DNA of 64,000 nt from Rhabdobacter roseus (GTDB taxonomy: Bacteria; Bacteroidota; Bacteroidia; Cytophagales; Spirosomataceae): NCBI RefSeq assembly GCF_014202275.1, contig NZ_JACHGF010000008.1, positions 62,001-126,000 of the forward strand. Reading direction: 5' to 3'. Below the pieces are notes generated by a model, which was given only the letters and a program-made list of their open reading frames with translations, did no database searches and was not told the DNA's origin. A program made the translations under genes and the position numbers. This document shows, piece by piece, positions 47,525 to 56,099 of the stretch; the stretch's first letter is position 1; the number at the start of each line of letters is the position of its first letter.

Positions 47525-50500
47525 ATGAATCAAAAACTACGTTTAACCCCTCTCTTTCTCGTTATCCTCTTCACTTCTTTTACCCCCCTTTTCAGCCAGA
47601 GCCTAGGTATCAATAGTACGGGCGCGGCGGCAGACCCCTCGGCCGCGCTGGATGTGAGTGCTACCAACCAGGGGGTACTTATCCCCCGAGTAGCTCTGAC
47701 GGCGACCCACGTCGCGGACCCTGTTACCTCCCCGGCCACCTCCTTGCTGGTCTACAATACGGCCACGGCGGGGACGGCCCCGAACGAGGTGGTTCCTGGC
47801 TACTACTACTGGACGGGCAGCGGCTGGCAGCGACTACTCACCCAGGCGGCTACCGTCCCGGAAGGTTGGAGCCTGGCGGGAAACAGCGGTACCAACCCGG
47901 CCACTCATTTTCTGGGTACCGCAGACAATCAGCCTCTGGTACTGAAAGTCAATGGGCAGCAGTCAGGATTTATTTCTTCTGCCGCGGATGCTAATCTATT
48001 ACTGGGCTATCAAGCCCTGCTCAACAACACCACGGGTTATTATAACACCGCTATGGGCAGTGGTGCCCTTCAAAGCAACACCACGGGTAGTAGTAACTCC
48101 GCCATGGGCACCGGTGCCCTTTGGAGCAACACTACGGGTTATGATAACTCCGCCATAGGTAGCTCTGCCCTTTACAGCAATACCACGGGTTATCTTAACT
48201 CCGCCATAGGCAGTTTAGCCCTTTTCAGCAATACAACGGGTTATCTTAACTCCGCTATGGGCAGTTTAGCCCTTTTCAGCAATACAACGGGACACTCTAA
48301 CTCCGCAACAGGTAGCTACACACTTCATAGCAACACCACGGGTTATGAGAATTCCGCTATGGGAAGTTTCGCCCTTTGGGGCAACACCACAGGTAGTTAT
48401 AATTCGGCTGTGGGCCGTTTAGCCCTTTCTAACAACACCACAGGGGATTCTAACTCCGCTATGGGCAATCGCGCCCTTTACAGCAACACCACGGGTGTTG
48501 CTAACTCCGCCATAGGTAACAATGCTCTATACAGCAACACCACGGGAGCCGCTAACTCCGCCATAGGTAATGACGCCCTTTATAGCAACATCACAGGCTA
48601 CTATAACTCCGCCATAGGTAACAATGCCCTTTACAGCAATACCACGGGTAACCAGAACTCCGCTATGGGCTATCGCGCCCTTTACAGCAACACCACGGGC
48701 TACTATAATTCCGCCATAGGTAACAATGCCCTATACAGCAACACCACGGGTGTCGCTAACTCCGCCATGGGTAGTGACGCCCTTTTTAGCAATACCACAG
48801 GTAACCAGAACTCCGCCATAGGCTATAAAGCCCTTTATAGCAATACCACAGGTAACCAGAACTTCGCCATAGGTAACAACGCCCTTTTCAGCAACACCTC
48901 GGGTAATAATAATGTAGCCATGGGTAGTAGCGTCCTTTCCGACAATACCACGGGTAGTAATAACTCTGCCATGGGTAATTTTGCCCTTTACAGCAACACC
49001 ACAGGAAACCAGAACACCGCCATAGGGAACAACGCCCTTTACAGCAACACCATGGGTGGTAGTAACTCTGCTATGGGTACTTTTGCCCTCTTTAGCAACA
49101 CTACGGGTAATCATAACTCCGCCATAGGTAACAATGCCCTTTTCAGCAACACCATGGGTTATGAGAACACTGCCATAGGTAACAACGTCCTTTACAGCAA
49201 CACCACGGGCTACTATAATTCCGCTATGGGTACTTTCGCTCTTCAACATAATACCACGGGTTATGGGAACTCCGCTATAGGCAGTTTAGCCCTTTCCAAC
49301 AATACTACTGGCTATAATAACACCGCCATGGGCGGTTTCGCTCTTTCTAGCAACACTACGGGTATCTATAACTCCGCCATAGGTGGTTCCGCTCTTAGAA
49401 GCAACACCACAGGTAATAATAATGTAGCCATAGGATATAGGGGACTTTCACAAAACACCACGGGTGACTTTAACTCTGCTATTGGCAGTTTCGCCCTTTA
49501 CAGCAACACCACGGGTTATGAGAACTCCGCCATAGGCAGCTTAGCCCTTTACAGCAATACCTTGGGTAACCAGAACTCCGCCATGGGTAGTAGCGCCCTT
49601 TGGAGCAACACCACGGGGGGCGCTAACTCCGCTATGGGCAATGGCGCCCTTTACAGCAACATCACAGGTAGTAGTAACACCGCTATGGGCAATGGCGCCC
49701 TTTACTACACCACCACGGGTAGTAGTAACACCGCTATGGGCGCTTCTGCTCTTTTCAGGAACACAACTGGTTACTCTAACTCTGTAATAGGCGACAACGC
49801 CCTCTGGAGCAACACCACGGGCCACTCTAACTCCGTTGTGGGCAAGTCCGCCCTTTGGAGCAATACCACGGGTAGTGATAATGTTGCTATGGGAAATGGT
49901 GCACTTTTACAAAATATTACGGGTAGTAACAATACCGCTGTCGGCAGAGCTTCCGGACCTACAACCGCAGACCTTAGCAACACGAGTGCCCTGGGGGCTT
50001 CGGCTGTACCTACGGCCAGTAACCACATTCGCCTCGGCAATACTCTCGTTACGAATATCAGCGGGCAGGTAGCCTGGTCCAATACCTCCGACCAGCGCTT
50101 CAAGGTCGATGTGCAGGAGAACGTCAAGGGGCTGGACTTCATCCTGAAACTACGGCCGGTTACCTACCACTGGGACATTCACAGCCTCAACCGCTTTATC
50201 TACGGAGACAGGACTGATTCGCTCTTTGCAGATTCTGTCGCCCAGGCGGGTATAGTCACTCAGCAAAGTATTACCTACACCGGTTTTCTGGCGCAGGAAG
50301 TAGAAGCGGCGGCTCAGTCGGTAGGGTATGATTTCAGTGGGGTAGTGGCTCCGGCCAATGAAAAGACGCCGTACAGCCTCCGTTACGCTGAGTTTGTAGT
50401 ACCTCTGGTAAAAGCCGTGCAGGAGCAGCAAAGCCAGCTGGGGCAGCAGAACGGACTACTGGCAGGCCTGAGCTCCCGTCTGGACCGACCCGTGGTGAAG

Positions 50501-50842
50501 CTTACCTCAGCCCATGAGTGGGCCGACCGGGTGTTTGAGCCGGGGTACCGGTTGCGGTCGTTGAGCGAAGTGGAGCAATACATGCAACAGCATAAACACC
50601 TGCCGGGGGTACCTTCAGCACAGGAGCTAACCGAAAAAGGCGTGGATGTAGCCACCATGCTAGCTATGCAGATGGAAAAGATTGAGGAGCAAACGCTGTA
50701 TCTGGTAGAACTGGAAAAGAAGAATAAGGTACTTGAAGAAAAAAGCGAGAAGTTGCAGCAGCTTGAGGCCGAGAACCAGGCCATTCGTCAACTACTCTTC
50801 GACCTTCAGAAAGAGGTGAAACAGTTAAGCGAAAAGAAGTAA
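47525..50842 (+). CDS. Long repetitive surface fibre protein with C-terminal S74 chaperone domain
   Basis: An 1105-residue exported protein (signal MNQKLRLTPLFLVILFTSFTPLFSQ). The N-terminal 160 residues are a beta module usual for Bacteroidota fibre proteins (DPSAALDVSATNQGVLIPRVALT, YYYWTGSGWQRL). Residues about 172-800 are some 37 consecutive 17-residue repeats of the form (xx)NSAxGxxALxSNTTG, resembling the YadA/trimeric-adhesin head repeat. The C-terminal part has a Peptidase_S74 intramolecular chaperone domain (SDQRFKVDVQENVKGLDFILKLRPVTYHW ... TGFLAQEVEAAA) and a coiled coil (about 1060-1105). The protein probably forms a trimeric beta-solenoid stalk for adhesion. Flanking C hairpins and AT-rich genes are on the other strand; its own ends carry the host RGTACY words. 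Confidence 0.9.
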   Translation: MNQKLRLTPLFLVILFTSFTPLFSQSLGINSTGAAADPSAALDVSATNQGVLIPRVALTATHVADPVTSPATSLLVYNTATAGTAPNEVVPGYYYWTGSGWQRLLTQAATVPEGWSLAGNSGTNPATHFLGTADNQPLVLKVNGQQSGFISSAADANLLLGYQALLNNTTGYYNTAMGSGALQSNTTGSSNSAMGTGALWSNTTGYDNSAIGSSALYSNTTGYLNSAIGSLALFSNTTGYLNSAMGSLALFSNTTGHSNSATGSYTLHSNTTGYENSAMGSFALWGNTTGSYNSAVGRLALSNNTTGDSNSAMGNRALYSNTTGVANSAIGNNALYSNTTGAANSAIGNDALYSNITGYYNSAIGNNALYSNTTGNQNSAMGYRALYSNTTGYYNSAIGNNALYSNTTGVANSAMGSDALFSNTTGNQNSAIGYKALYSNTTGNQNFAIGNNALFSNTSGNNNVAMGSSVLSDNTTGSNNSAMGNFALYSNTTGNQNTAIGNNALYSNTMGGSNSAMGTFALFSNTTGNHNSAIGNNALFSNTMGYENTAIGNNVLYSNTTGYYNSAMGTFALQHNTTGYGNSAIGSLALSNNTTGYNNTAMGGFALSSNTTGIYNSAIGGSALRSNTTGNNNVAIGYRGLSQNTTGDFNSAIGSFALYSNTTGYENSAIGSLALYSNTLGNQNSAMGSSALWSNTTGGANSAMGNGALYSNITGSSNTAMGNGALYYTTTGSSNTAMGASALFRNTTGYSNSVIGDNALWSNTTGHSNSVVGKSALWSNTTGSDNVAMGNGALLQNITGSNNTAVGRASGPTTADLSNTSALGASAVPTASNHIRLGNTLVTNISGQVAWSNTSDQRFKVDVQENVKGLDFILKLRPVTYHWDIHSLNRFIYGDRTDSLFADSVAQAGIVTQQSITYTGFLAQEVEAAAQSVGYDFSGVVAPANEKTPYSLRYAEFVVPLVKAVQEQQSQLGQQNGLLAGLSSRLDRPVVKLTSAHEWADRVFEPGYRLRSLSEVEQYMQQHKHLPGVPSAQELTEKGVDVATMLAMQMEKIEEQTLYLVELEKKNKVLEEKSEKLQQLEAENQAIRQLLFDLQKEVKQLSEKK
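48038..49924 (+). repeat. 51-bp tandem repeat array within the fibre gene
   Basis: About 37 in-frame units of 51 bases encode the 17-residue repeat; the most constant part is AGCAACACCACGGG followed by AACTCCGCCAT. Units differ by a few to many bases and several near-identical blocks recur (for example units encoding YYNSAIGNNALYSNTTG), a sign of unit shuffling and copy-number change. Confidence 0.9.
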
Positions 50843-50863
50843 TCGAGCCTAAATAAACGCAGC

Positions 50864-50902
50864 AAAAGCCCTACTGCCGTGTGTGTGTAGGGCTTTTTTT
50901 AG
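50864..50902 (+). terminator. Strong intrinsic terminator of the fibre gene
   Basis: AAAAGCCCTAC (50864-50874) pairs with GTAGGGCTTTT (50887-50897) over a 12-base loop, followed by more T residues. It starts 22 bases after the stop codon. Confidence 0.88.
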
Positions 50903-50955
50903 GTAAAACCTACCCTTTATTTTATTTAGATCTAATCGTAGGGGGGGTAGATTAT

Positions 50956-51003
50956 TCCTGTACCCACCGGTACTGCTGCGCTGGATCTATGGTTATGGGG
51001 AGT
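50956..51003 (-). pseudogene. Remnant of the 5' end of the DinB gene
   Basis: On the minus strand this stretch reads ATA-ACC-ATA-GAT-CCA..., giving xTIDPAQQYRWVQE then a stop. It matches residues 2-14 of the DinB protein encoded at 45009-45479 (MTIDPAQQYEWVQE), with the start codon and several other bases changed. As at the intact gene, a C hairpin follows within about 110 bases to the right. It is a small duplicated, decayed fragment. Confidence 0.7.
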
Positions 51004-51060
51004 GGTGTTTTGTTTTTTGAAAGAATGAATAAAGCGATGCCTTTTGGGAAGTACTTCTTG

Positions 51061-51115
51061 GTGGTGGTCCGGTGGTCCGGCGCTGCGATGGGACACCGGC
51101 CACGAGATCAGCCCG
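51061..51115. repeat. C hairpin, copy 3
   Basis: GGTCCGGTGGTCCGGCGC, then GATGGGACACCGGCCACGAGATCAGC. The stem is less regular than in other copies. It lies between the DinB remnant and the alpha/beta hydrolase gene's 3' end. Confidence 0.7.
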
Positions 51116-51230
51116 ACCGCAACGTTTAGTATATAAAAAGCAGGCGATTTCGAAGGGCTTATTTTTTAGTTAGGTACAAAGTTTGATTCTAACCAAAATC
51201 CTTAATTTTACCAGTATTTCGCCTATTTTT

Positions 51231-51249
51231 TATATACATTGTTACCTGC
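51231..51249. repeat. Left inverted repeat of the alpha/beta-hydrolase cassette
   Basis: TATATACATTGTTACCTGC here is repeated in inverse orientation at 52849-52868 with one inserted base. It overlaps the hydrolase stop codon. Confidence 0.8.
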
Positions 51250-52801
51250 TGTCTTTATTCATTTGTTTCAATCTGTCAATTGCGTTTTGGTTTTCAGGAT
51301 TTAATTCCAACGACTTTTTGTAATTAGAAATAGCATTTTTAAAATCGTTATTGTAATAGTAAGCTTCAGCTAAACTATCATATAGATTTGCTGATTTTGG
51401 ATATAGATACAAACCCAACAAAAAGACATTAACTCCCTGTTCTTTCTTTTTAGAATTAAAAGACAATCGCAATCCTAAAGTGTTTAACATTCCTTCTTGG
51501 AGCTCAAGATTTGGATGCTCGGCAATTGTTTTCTCATACAATGGGATTAAATTTTGATAGTCTTGTTCAAGTGCTAAATCATTGAAATCTTTATAGGTAA
51601 AATATTTCTCAATAGCCTTTTTTCTTTTTTTAGAAATCAAAGTTTTGGAAAAGCCATTTTCATCAGTATTATTTTCAATGAATTTAATAGCCGTTTTTTC
51701 ATCCCTTAATGTTGCATTTAAAAACTGTAAGGTATGTTGACAAAGCACACTATAGGAAGTCATTAACTTTTCATCACTTTTATCTTGCCTTGTATCTCTG
51801 TTGGCGAACAAGACACCGAAAGAACTAAAATAGGAATGTGTTAGGTCATGTAATCTATATCTGTAGATATTGCTATATTTCAAAGAATCGTACAATTGGA
51901 ATTTATAATTCAACTCTTCAGGGATTTTGTCTTTAGTTAGAATTTCTTTCGGAATCTCTTTTTGAGCAAAATGGATATATGGAATGGAAAACCTATCTAA
52001 ATTAAAATAAGGTGACTTTTCTAAGACAGCGTAATTGTATCTTTCAGTTCCATCCAAACTTACAATTGCACTAATATTCTTATTTTTCATAACAGTTAAA
52101 GCGTTCGCTAACCCACCAAAACTAAATCCCATTAATGCCACCTTTCCTGAATCAATATTCTTGTACCTGTGAATTTCTTTTAGAAGGAATTCTACATCTC
52201 TCGATTGTGTTTCCATATCTTTGGTAGTTCCGCCTTCTAACCAGCGCGTATCTGTTCCTCTTGAAGGACTCGATATCACTACAAAACCGTAACTGGCTAA
52301 ATATTCGAATAATGCGAAGTTCTCAATTGAAGAGGATTGATAACTTGGGGCATAAATTACAACTGGAAAACTCCCGTCTAAAAATATTGGATTGGAAAAA
52401 GCATTTAATTTTTCAGAAAGATGAGCCTTGTTTTGTGGTGTGTTCCATAAATAAGGAAACCAATCCAATAGAAAGTAATTCGGTAAATTTTCCCATTCTT
52501 CTTCTTCTTTTAAAATCTCCAAATAATTTAAAACCGTTAATTGCTCGGAATCATTATCTTTGATTTTCGCAGGATACCAAATACTGACGGGAATTGGTCT
52601 CTCGATAAGTTGGTTATTAAACTCATTATGAATTCGGTAGGTTCTCGTGCTATCATTGATTGTATAATGGTTGAAACCTACTTTGTATTCTCCAGCTTTA
52701 AGGTTTATTTCTTTTATAGATGTCTGTCCATAAGATACTGTTGATAGTACGATACTTGTAATGAATATTGTTAATCGCTTTATTTTTGAATTAGTGTCCA
52801 T
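51242..52801 (-). CDS. Exported alpha/beta hydrolase with C-terminal TPR repeats
   Basis: A 519-residue protein with a signal-like start (LTIFITSIVLSTVSYGQ). The hydrolase part resembles dienelactone-hydrolase/platelet-activating-factor acetylhydrolase-like proteins: PVSIWYPAK, FPVVIYAPSYQSSSIENFALFEYLASYGFVVISSPSRG, nucleophile Ser227 in MGFSFGG, SLDG. The C-terminal third has TPR-like helices (YPKSANLYDSLAEAYYYNNDFKNAISNYKKSLELNPENQNAI). The substrate is unknown. The gene is AT-rich and I found no RGTACY word in it, unlike host-like genes. It is precisely bounded by inverted repeats, so it looks like a mobile single-gene cassette. Confidence 0.85.
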   Translation of the reverse strand: MDTNSKIKRLTIFITSIVLSTVSYGQTSIKEINLKAGEYKVGFNHYTINDSTRTYRIHNEFNNQLIERPIPVSIWYPAKIKDNDSEQLTVLNYLEILKEEEEWENLPNYFLLDWFPYLWNTPQNKAHLSEKLNAFSNPIFLDGSFPVVIYAPSYQSSSIENFALFEYLASYGFVVISSPSRGTDTRWLEGGTTKDMETQSRDVEFLLKEIHRYKNIDSGKVALMGFSFGGLANALTVMKNKNISAIVSLDGTERYNYAVLEKSPYFNLDRFSIPYIHFAQKEIPKEILTKDKIPEELNYKFQLYDSLKYSNIYRYRLHDLTHSYFSSFGVLFANRDTRQDKSDEKLMTSYSVLCQHTLQFLNATLRDEKTAIKFIENNTDENGFSKTLISKKRKKAIEKYFTYKDFNDLALEQDYQNLIPLYEKTIAEHPNLELQEGMLNTLGLRLSFNSKKKEQGVNVFLLGLYLYPKSANLYDSLAEAYYYNNDFKNAISNYKKSLELNPENQNAIDRLKQMNKDSR

Positions 52802-52848
52802 AATAACATAGCTCTTTTTTGATGATTGTTACAGGTCTTTTTTAGCTT

Positions 52849-52965
52849 GCAGGTAACAATTGTATATACGAACCTACTTTCGTGTATATCCCCTATATCC
52901 GTAGCTGTTTATCAAATATACCCTTTGTCCTACTAAAAGCGTACATCCCCGGCATTTTCCTTTAG
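52849..52965. repeat. Composite element 2 (A only, internally deleted) with right inverted repeat
   Basis: GCAGGTAACAATTGTATATA (52849-52868) is the inverted partner of 51231-51249. It runs into part A (ACGAACCTACTTTCGTGTATATCC ... CTACTAAAAGCG ... CCCCGGCATTTTCC). Compared with elements 1 and 3 the inner hairpin zone of A is missing, and B and C are absent. Confidence 0.75.
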
Positions 52966-52981
52966 TGAGGAAAAGGGAATT

Positions 52982-53587
52982 TCAAATGTGTCCGTTAATT
53001 CGATTTATTTCCCTTCCAATAACATGCTTCATATTTTCAAGAAAATCAACAGTCAAGTCAGGCCAGTTCCAAAATGTTAAACCGAAGTTAGAGAATGAAA
53101 TGCTACTATCAATTTTATAATCATCGATTTTTGAAATAGTAACACAGTGAGGACAGGTTAAAGTAGCATTTTCGTAGTTAGTCCACTTGTCAAATTCTGG
53201 AAATACGTTGTCATAGAGTTCCAATTGTTCTTTTGTGCAATTGTCTGTAAAGAAATCCAGTGGAGTAATCCCTTCAAATCGATTTCTGCCGCAGTTCGGG
53301 CATTCCATTTTTGTCATTGCGGTAAATGCACATGCGTTAAACACTTCGCGTTCAGCCTTTGTCTCTACTCCACAGACTTTCCATTTTAAGATATTTTCAT
53401 CATAACCGATTGCTGCAACATGATTTTTCCCTGGCTTATAACCCTTCCTCTTCGAACTTATAATGCAATCAGTGAGCTCACTTTCTACAAACTCTTTTGA
53501 TTGCATCCAGAGAATCACCTTCTCCATAACTTCGACCGGCTTTACTATTTCGCCAACTGTAGTAATAGTTATGTAATTGTCACTCAT
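52982..53587 (-). CDS. Hypothetical protein with zinc-ribbon cysteines
   Basis: The ATG at 53587 (MSDNYITITTVGEIVKPVEVMEKVILWMQ) gives 201 residues, no signal peptide. A zinc ribbon is formed by CPNCGRNRF and CPHC, about 50 residues apart. The N-terminal part (EVMEKVILWMQSKEFVESELTDCIIS) is helical. No family is recognised; a small immunity-type or regulatory role is only a guess. AT-rich, without host RGTACY words, and flanked on both sides by part A repeats. Confidence 0.75.
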   Translation of the reverse strand: MSDNYITITTVGEIVKPVEVMEKVILWMQSKEFVESELTDCIISSKRKGYKPGKNHVAAIGYDENILKWKVCGVETKAEREVFNACAFTAMTKMECPNCGRNRFEGITPLDFFTDNCTKEQLELYDNVFPEFDKWTNYENATLTCPHCVTISKIDDYKIDSSISFSNFGLTFWNWPDLTVDFLENMKHVIGREINRINGHI

Positions 53588-53610
53588 GGTCTGTTTTCTT
53601 GAATGCTCCA

Positions 53611-54056
53611 CAATATTTGTATGTACGAACCTACTTTCGTGTGTATCCGCTATAGCAGTAGCTATTTACTAACGACTACAACTATCTCTAGTACGTTTGT
53701 AACTAATAGTTGATAGGCAAAAGTACCTACAGCTGCGTATTAAATATACCCTTTGTCTTATTAAAAGCGTAAATCCCCGGCCTTTTCCTTTAGAAAAGAA
53801 AAAGAAAATGGTATCCTACGGTTCCTATCTATTTGGTGGTGTTGAATAGAATACCCTGATTGATCTATGAATAAACAGGGCCCATTTCTTATCGTAGTTG
53901 CCTTATCTGAATTCGAACAGCCATCTTAGAAAAGGGTACAGGTTAGCCCATGGGTCAATAAAACGCTTACTACTACCTTTAACTAGGAACTGTTTGGAAC
54001 TCTTCTGGCGCTGGCGGTCCGGCGCTCCGGTTGGGACACTGGCCACGCGCGATCAG
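53611..54056. repeat. Composite intergenic element 3 (A+B+C, full length)
   Basis: Part A (53618-53792) repeats element 1 at high identity, including the inverted pair TTACTAACG/CGTTTGTAA. A 150-base spacer follows, with no gene. Part B begins near 53949 (GGGTCAATAAAACGCTTA) and ends at CTCTTCTGGCGC. Part C (54011-54056) is TCCGGCGCTCCGGTTGGGACACTGGCCACG then GATCA. C ends exactly at the stop codon of the TonB-C gene. Confidence 0.75.
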
Positions 54057-54461
54057 TTAGCGTGGTAAAAACTTTACTGGAATAAAGTATTGTACTTGTA
54101 TAGGTTTTCCTTTCTGTTTAGCTGGTACTTCAAATTTGATCATACGTACAACTCGCAATGCTTCTTTGTCTAAGTCTCCTCTAATCCCTTTTAAAACGAA
54201 ATGAGAGGAGGTATTGCCTAATGTGTCAACCAAAAAAGAAATAATCACTGTTTGTTCTTTCTCAATTTTATAAATAGCACTATAGTTGATTTGACTTTTT
54301 ATAAATCTCAACATGCCTTCTTCGCTGCCGTTGTATTGAGGCATCGATTCAACACTAAAACTAATTAACTCATCAAATCCAGATGAATCAGACTGTGCAT
54401 ATGTGAAATGTGATGCACACAAAATTATTAATGCATTTAAAATTATATTATAAATTGCCAT
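54057..54461 (-). CDS. Small exported TonB C-terminal-domain protein
   Basis: A 134-residue protein with a signal peptide (MAIYNIILNALIILCASHFTYAQ). Residues about 45-134 match the TonB C-terminal fold (IEKEQTVIISFLVDTLGNTSSHFVLKGIRGDLDKEALRVVRMIKFEVPAKQKGKPIQVQYFIPVKF). No transmembrane-Pro-rich part of a true TonB is present, so it is likely a free periplasmic protein of the Bacteroidota energy-transducer-like group. AT-rich; its stop abuts a C hairpin. Confidence 0.82.
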   Translation of the reverse strand: MAIYNIILNALIILCASHFTYAQSDSSGFDELISFSVESMPQYNGSEEGMLRFIKSQINYSAIYKIEKEQTVIISFLVDTLGNTSSHFVLKGIRGDLDKEALRVVRMIKFEVPAKQKGKPIQVQYFIPVKFLPR

Positions 54462-54636
54462 TTTGTTGGTGTATTGGTAAATGTTAATAAGCAGAAAATA
54501 GAGTCGTGAATTTCAAATGATCCAGAAATGCCTGCCGCGGATTCTATACCTATGAATACTATTAGATCGGATCAGGGAAATAAGTTTTTTATGTACTCTA
54601 CCAGTTACTGACTTGTTTTTGGTTTGCAGGTACCTT

Positions 54637-54680
54637 TGTGGTCCAGAGGTCTTGGGGAGACCGGGCACGCGGTTCATGAA
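54637..54680. repeat. C hairpin, copy 5 (degenerate)
   Basis: GTGGTCCAGAGGTCTTGGGGAGACCGGGCACGCGGTTCA aligns with the C consensus but the stem is weakened. It lies about 40 bases beyond the stop of the next gene. Confidence 0.55.
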
Positions 54681-54718
54681 CCTTTGTATAAACCGCCTAG
54701 TTCTACTAGCTTTTCGAA

Positions 54719-55003
54719 CTATTCCTTCTCTTTAATTTTCAACCGTTTGGCAATGATAACAAGATCATCCTCTTCGCTCGGCTGACAGGTATTCCCGGCA
54801 GGATATAATGATAAGTAATACAAACCATCTTCTTGTTTTACTAGAATTATATCGGAATAGTACACGGTTCCGTAATCCTCATACAGAATAACTTTGACTA
54901 CCTCATTGAAATGTAATGTTATAAAGCATTTTTTATTTTCAGATGACTTTCTTACCATTAAGATAAGAGTAGCGTGAGATTTACTTATGTTTTTATAATC
55001 CAA
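54719..55003 (-). CDS. Small hypothetical protein
   Basis: A 94-residue frame starting at TTG 55003; the first ATG, at 54958, would give 79 residues. The sequence is a compact beta-rich protein (CFITLHFNEVVKVILYEDYGTVYYSDIILVKQEDGLYYLSLYP) with no recognised family. It lies in AT-rich DNA and is followed by a C hairpin, like its neighbours. Real coding status is moderately likely. Confidence 0.5.
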   Translation of the reverse strand: MDYKNISKSHATLILMVRKSSENKKCFITLHFNEVVKVILYEDYGTVYYSDIILVKQEDGLYYLSLYPAGNTCQPSEEDDLVIIAKRLKIKEKE

Positions 55004-55156
55004 ATTTACTTTTATTGAGGAAATTTGCCCATCAATTAATGTGTAATTCTTAAATAAATAGTCTAACTTCGTTGTATGTAAAATTAATTTTTTAATTTGT
55101 GAATTAAATACTAGTCAATTCACAAGGTGATAAAAATAAATCAATGCTACTTCTTG

Positions 55157-55195
55157 GTGCTATGGGTCCGATAGGGACAACGGTCACGGGATCAC
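55157..55195. repeat. C hairpin, copy 6
   Basis: GTGCTATGGGTCCGATAGGGACAACGGTCACGGGATCACC: the GGGA centre and CACGGGATCA end are kept, but the arms are degenerate. It lies 16 bases beyond the stop of the DUF6794 gene. Confidence 0.6.
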
Positions 55196-55210
55196 CAGGA
55201 TTGATCTAAA

Positions 55211-56080
55211 TTAACTGCTAAGATGAATTCTTCTTATTTTTCTTGTCCTTAAAAATCTTCGATACTCTTTAGTGTAAAATTTCTTTTTGTTGAATAATAT
55301 AGGAGGTACTAAAATCGCTGGTTCTTGATTTAAATCCTCATAAATGATTTGATCAATATCTATATCTTTTTGGTTCAAGTACATCCAATAACTGGCCAAA
55401 ATGATGCCTGATATATTGTCGGGATGAGTAATGCCTTTATTGTGAAAATAGGCCTTAAGGCGCGAACTGCTCCATAATTGCCAACGGTTTCTCATCCATC
55501 TTCCGAGCCCCATATGATAATCTGTCATTTCGTTGCTGGATGCTTTTGACTTCAATTCTTGCTTAGTTGAATCACATAGTAGTAAGTCAAGTTGGGAGAA
55601 GCAAGAATAAATATCTTCTGGGATATATATACCATCAATGGAATCTGAAATTATGTTTTTCTTATAGTCAAGTTCTCTGATTGCCTCTATTGAATCTTGC
55701 CTTTGCGTTATTTTTTTTGCTTCAAAAGCTAAATCAAATAGTTTGTTGTTCAATGATCTGTGATAAGCTAAAGTAAGTAGATATCTTTGATCCTCATCAT
55801 TGTCTATAAAGTAGGTGGAAAAATGCCTAACTAATCTGGAAGTGTCCGTTGAGAGCCACTCGCTGAATACAAAGATGCCATGTACGTTGTTTAAGGAACT
55901 TTCATGTATCGATTTAAAATTAGCTTTGCTTTTTTTGGTTAGAAATTTACTCAGCTCTTGGTTGCATTCGTCAATGTTTTTTGGGATATAAAATTTATTT
56001 TTAGACCACGCTATTTCTTGGCTGAAGCAAGTTGTAGTCATGAAGATAAAAACAAGTAAACATGAAAAAGTACGTTTCAT
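55211..56080 (-). CDS. Exported protein with two DUF6794-like domains
   Basis: The ATG at 56080 opens a signal peptide (MKRTFSCLLVFIFMTTTCFSQ); the upstream in-frame ATG at 56134 lies inside repeat part B and is rejected, so the protein has 289 residues. Two copies of a DUF6794-type domain are visible: FYIPKNIDECNQELSKFLTKKSKANFKSI ... and IYIPEDIYSCFSQLDLLLCDSTKQELKSKASSNEMTDYHMGLGRWMRNRWQLWSSSRLKAYFHNKGITHPDNISGIILASYWMYL. The second is nearly canonical, the first is diverged. Function is unknown. AT-rich, in the cassette-like array. Confidence 0.8.
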   Translation of the reverse strand: MKRTFSCLLVFIFMTTTCFSQEIAWSKNKFYIPKNIDECNQELSKFLTKKSKANFKSIHESSLNNVHGIFVFSEWLSTDTSRLVRHFSTYFIDNDEDQRYLLTLAYHRSLNNKLFDLAFEAKKITQRQDSIEAIRELDYKKNIISDSIDGIYIPEDIYSCFSQLDLLLCDSTKQELKSKASSNEMTDYHMGLGRWMRNRWQLWSSSRLKAYFHNKGITHPDNISGIILASYWMYLNQKDIDIDQIIYEDLNQEPAILVPPILFNKKKFYTKEYRRFLRTRKIRRIHLSS

Positions 56081-56099
56081 CTGCAAGAAACGAATAGGC

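Noticed and set aside
48038-49924. Regular repeats resembling a CRISPR array
   Set aside because: The 51-base units are in frame and encode a 17-residue protein repeat with no spacer-type variable segments; there is no leader or cas gene.
47525-50842. Prophage tail fibre
   Set aside because: Neighbouring genes are not phage genes, the protein has a Sec signal peptide, and the S74 domain also occurs in bacterial surface fibres.
54057-54461. A complete TonB protein
   Set aside because: Only the C-terminal domain is present; no N-terminal membrane anchor or Pro-rich linker is seen.
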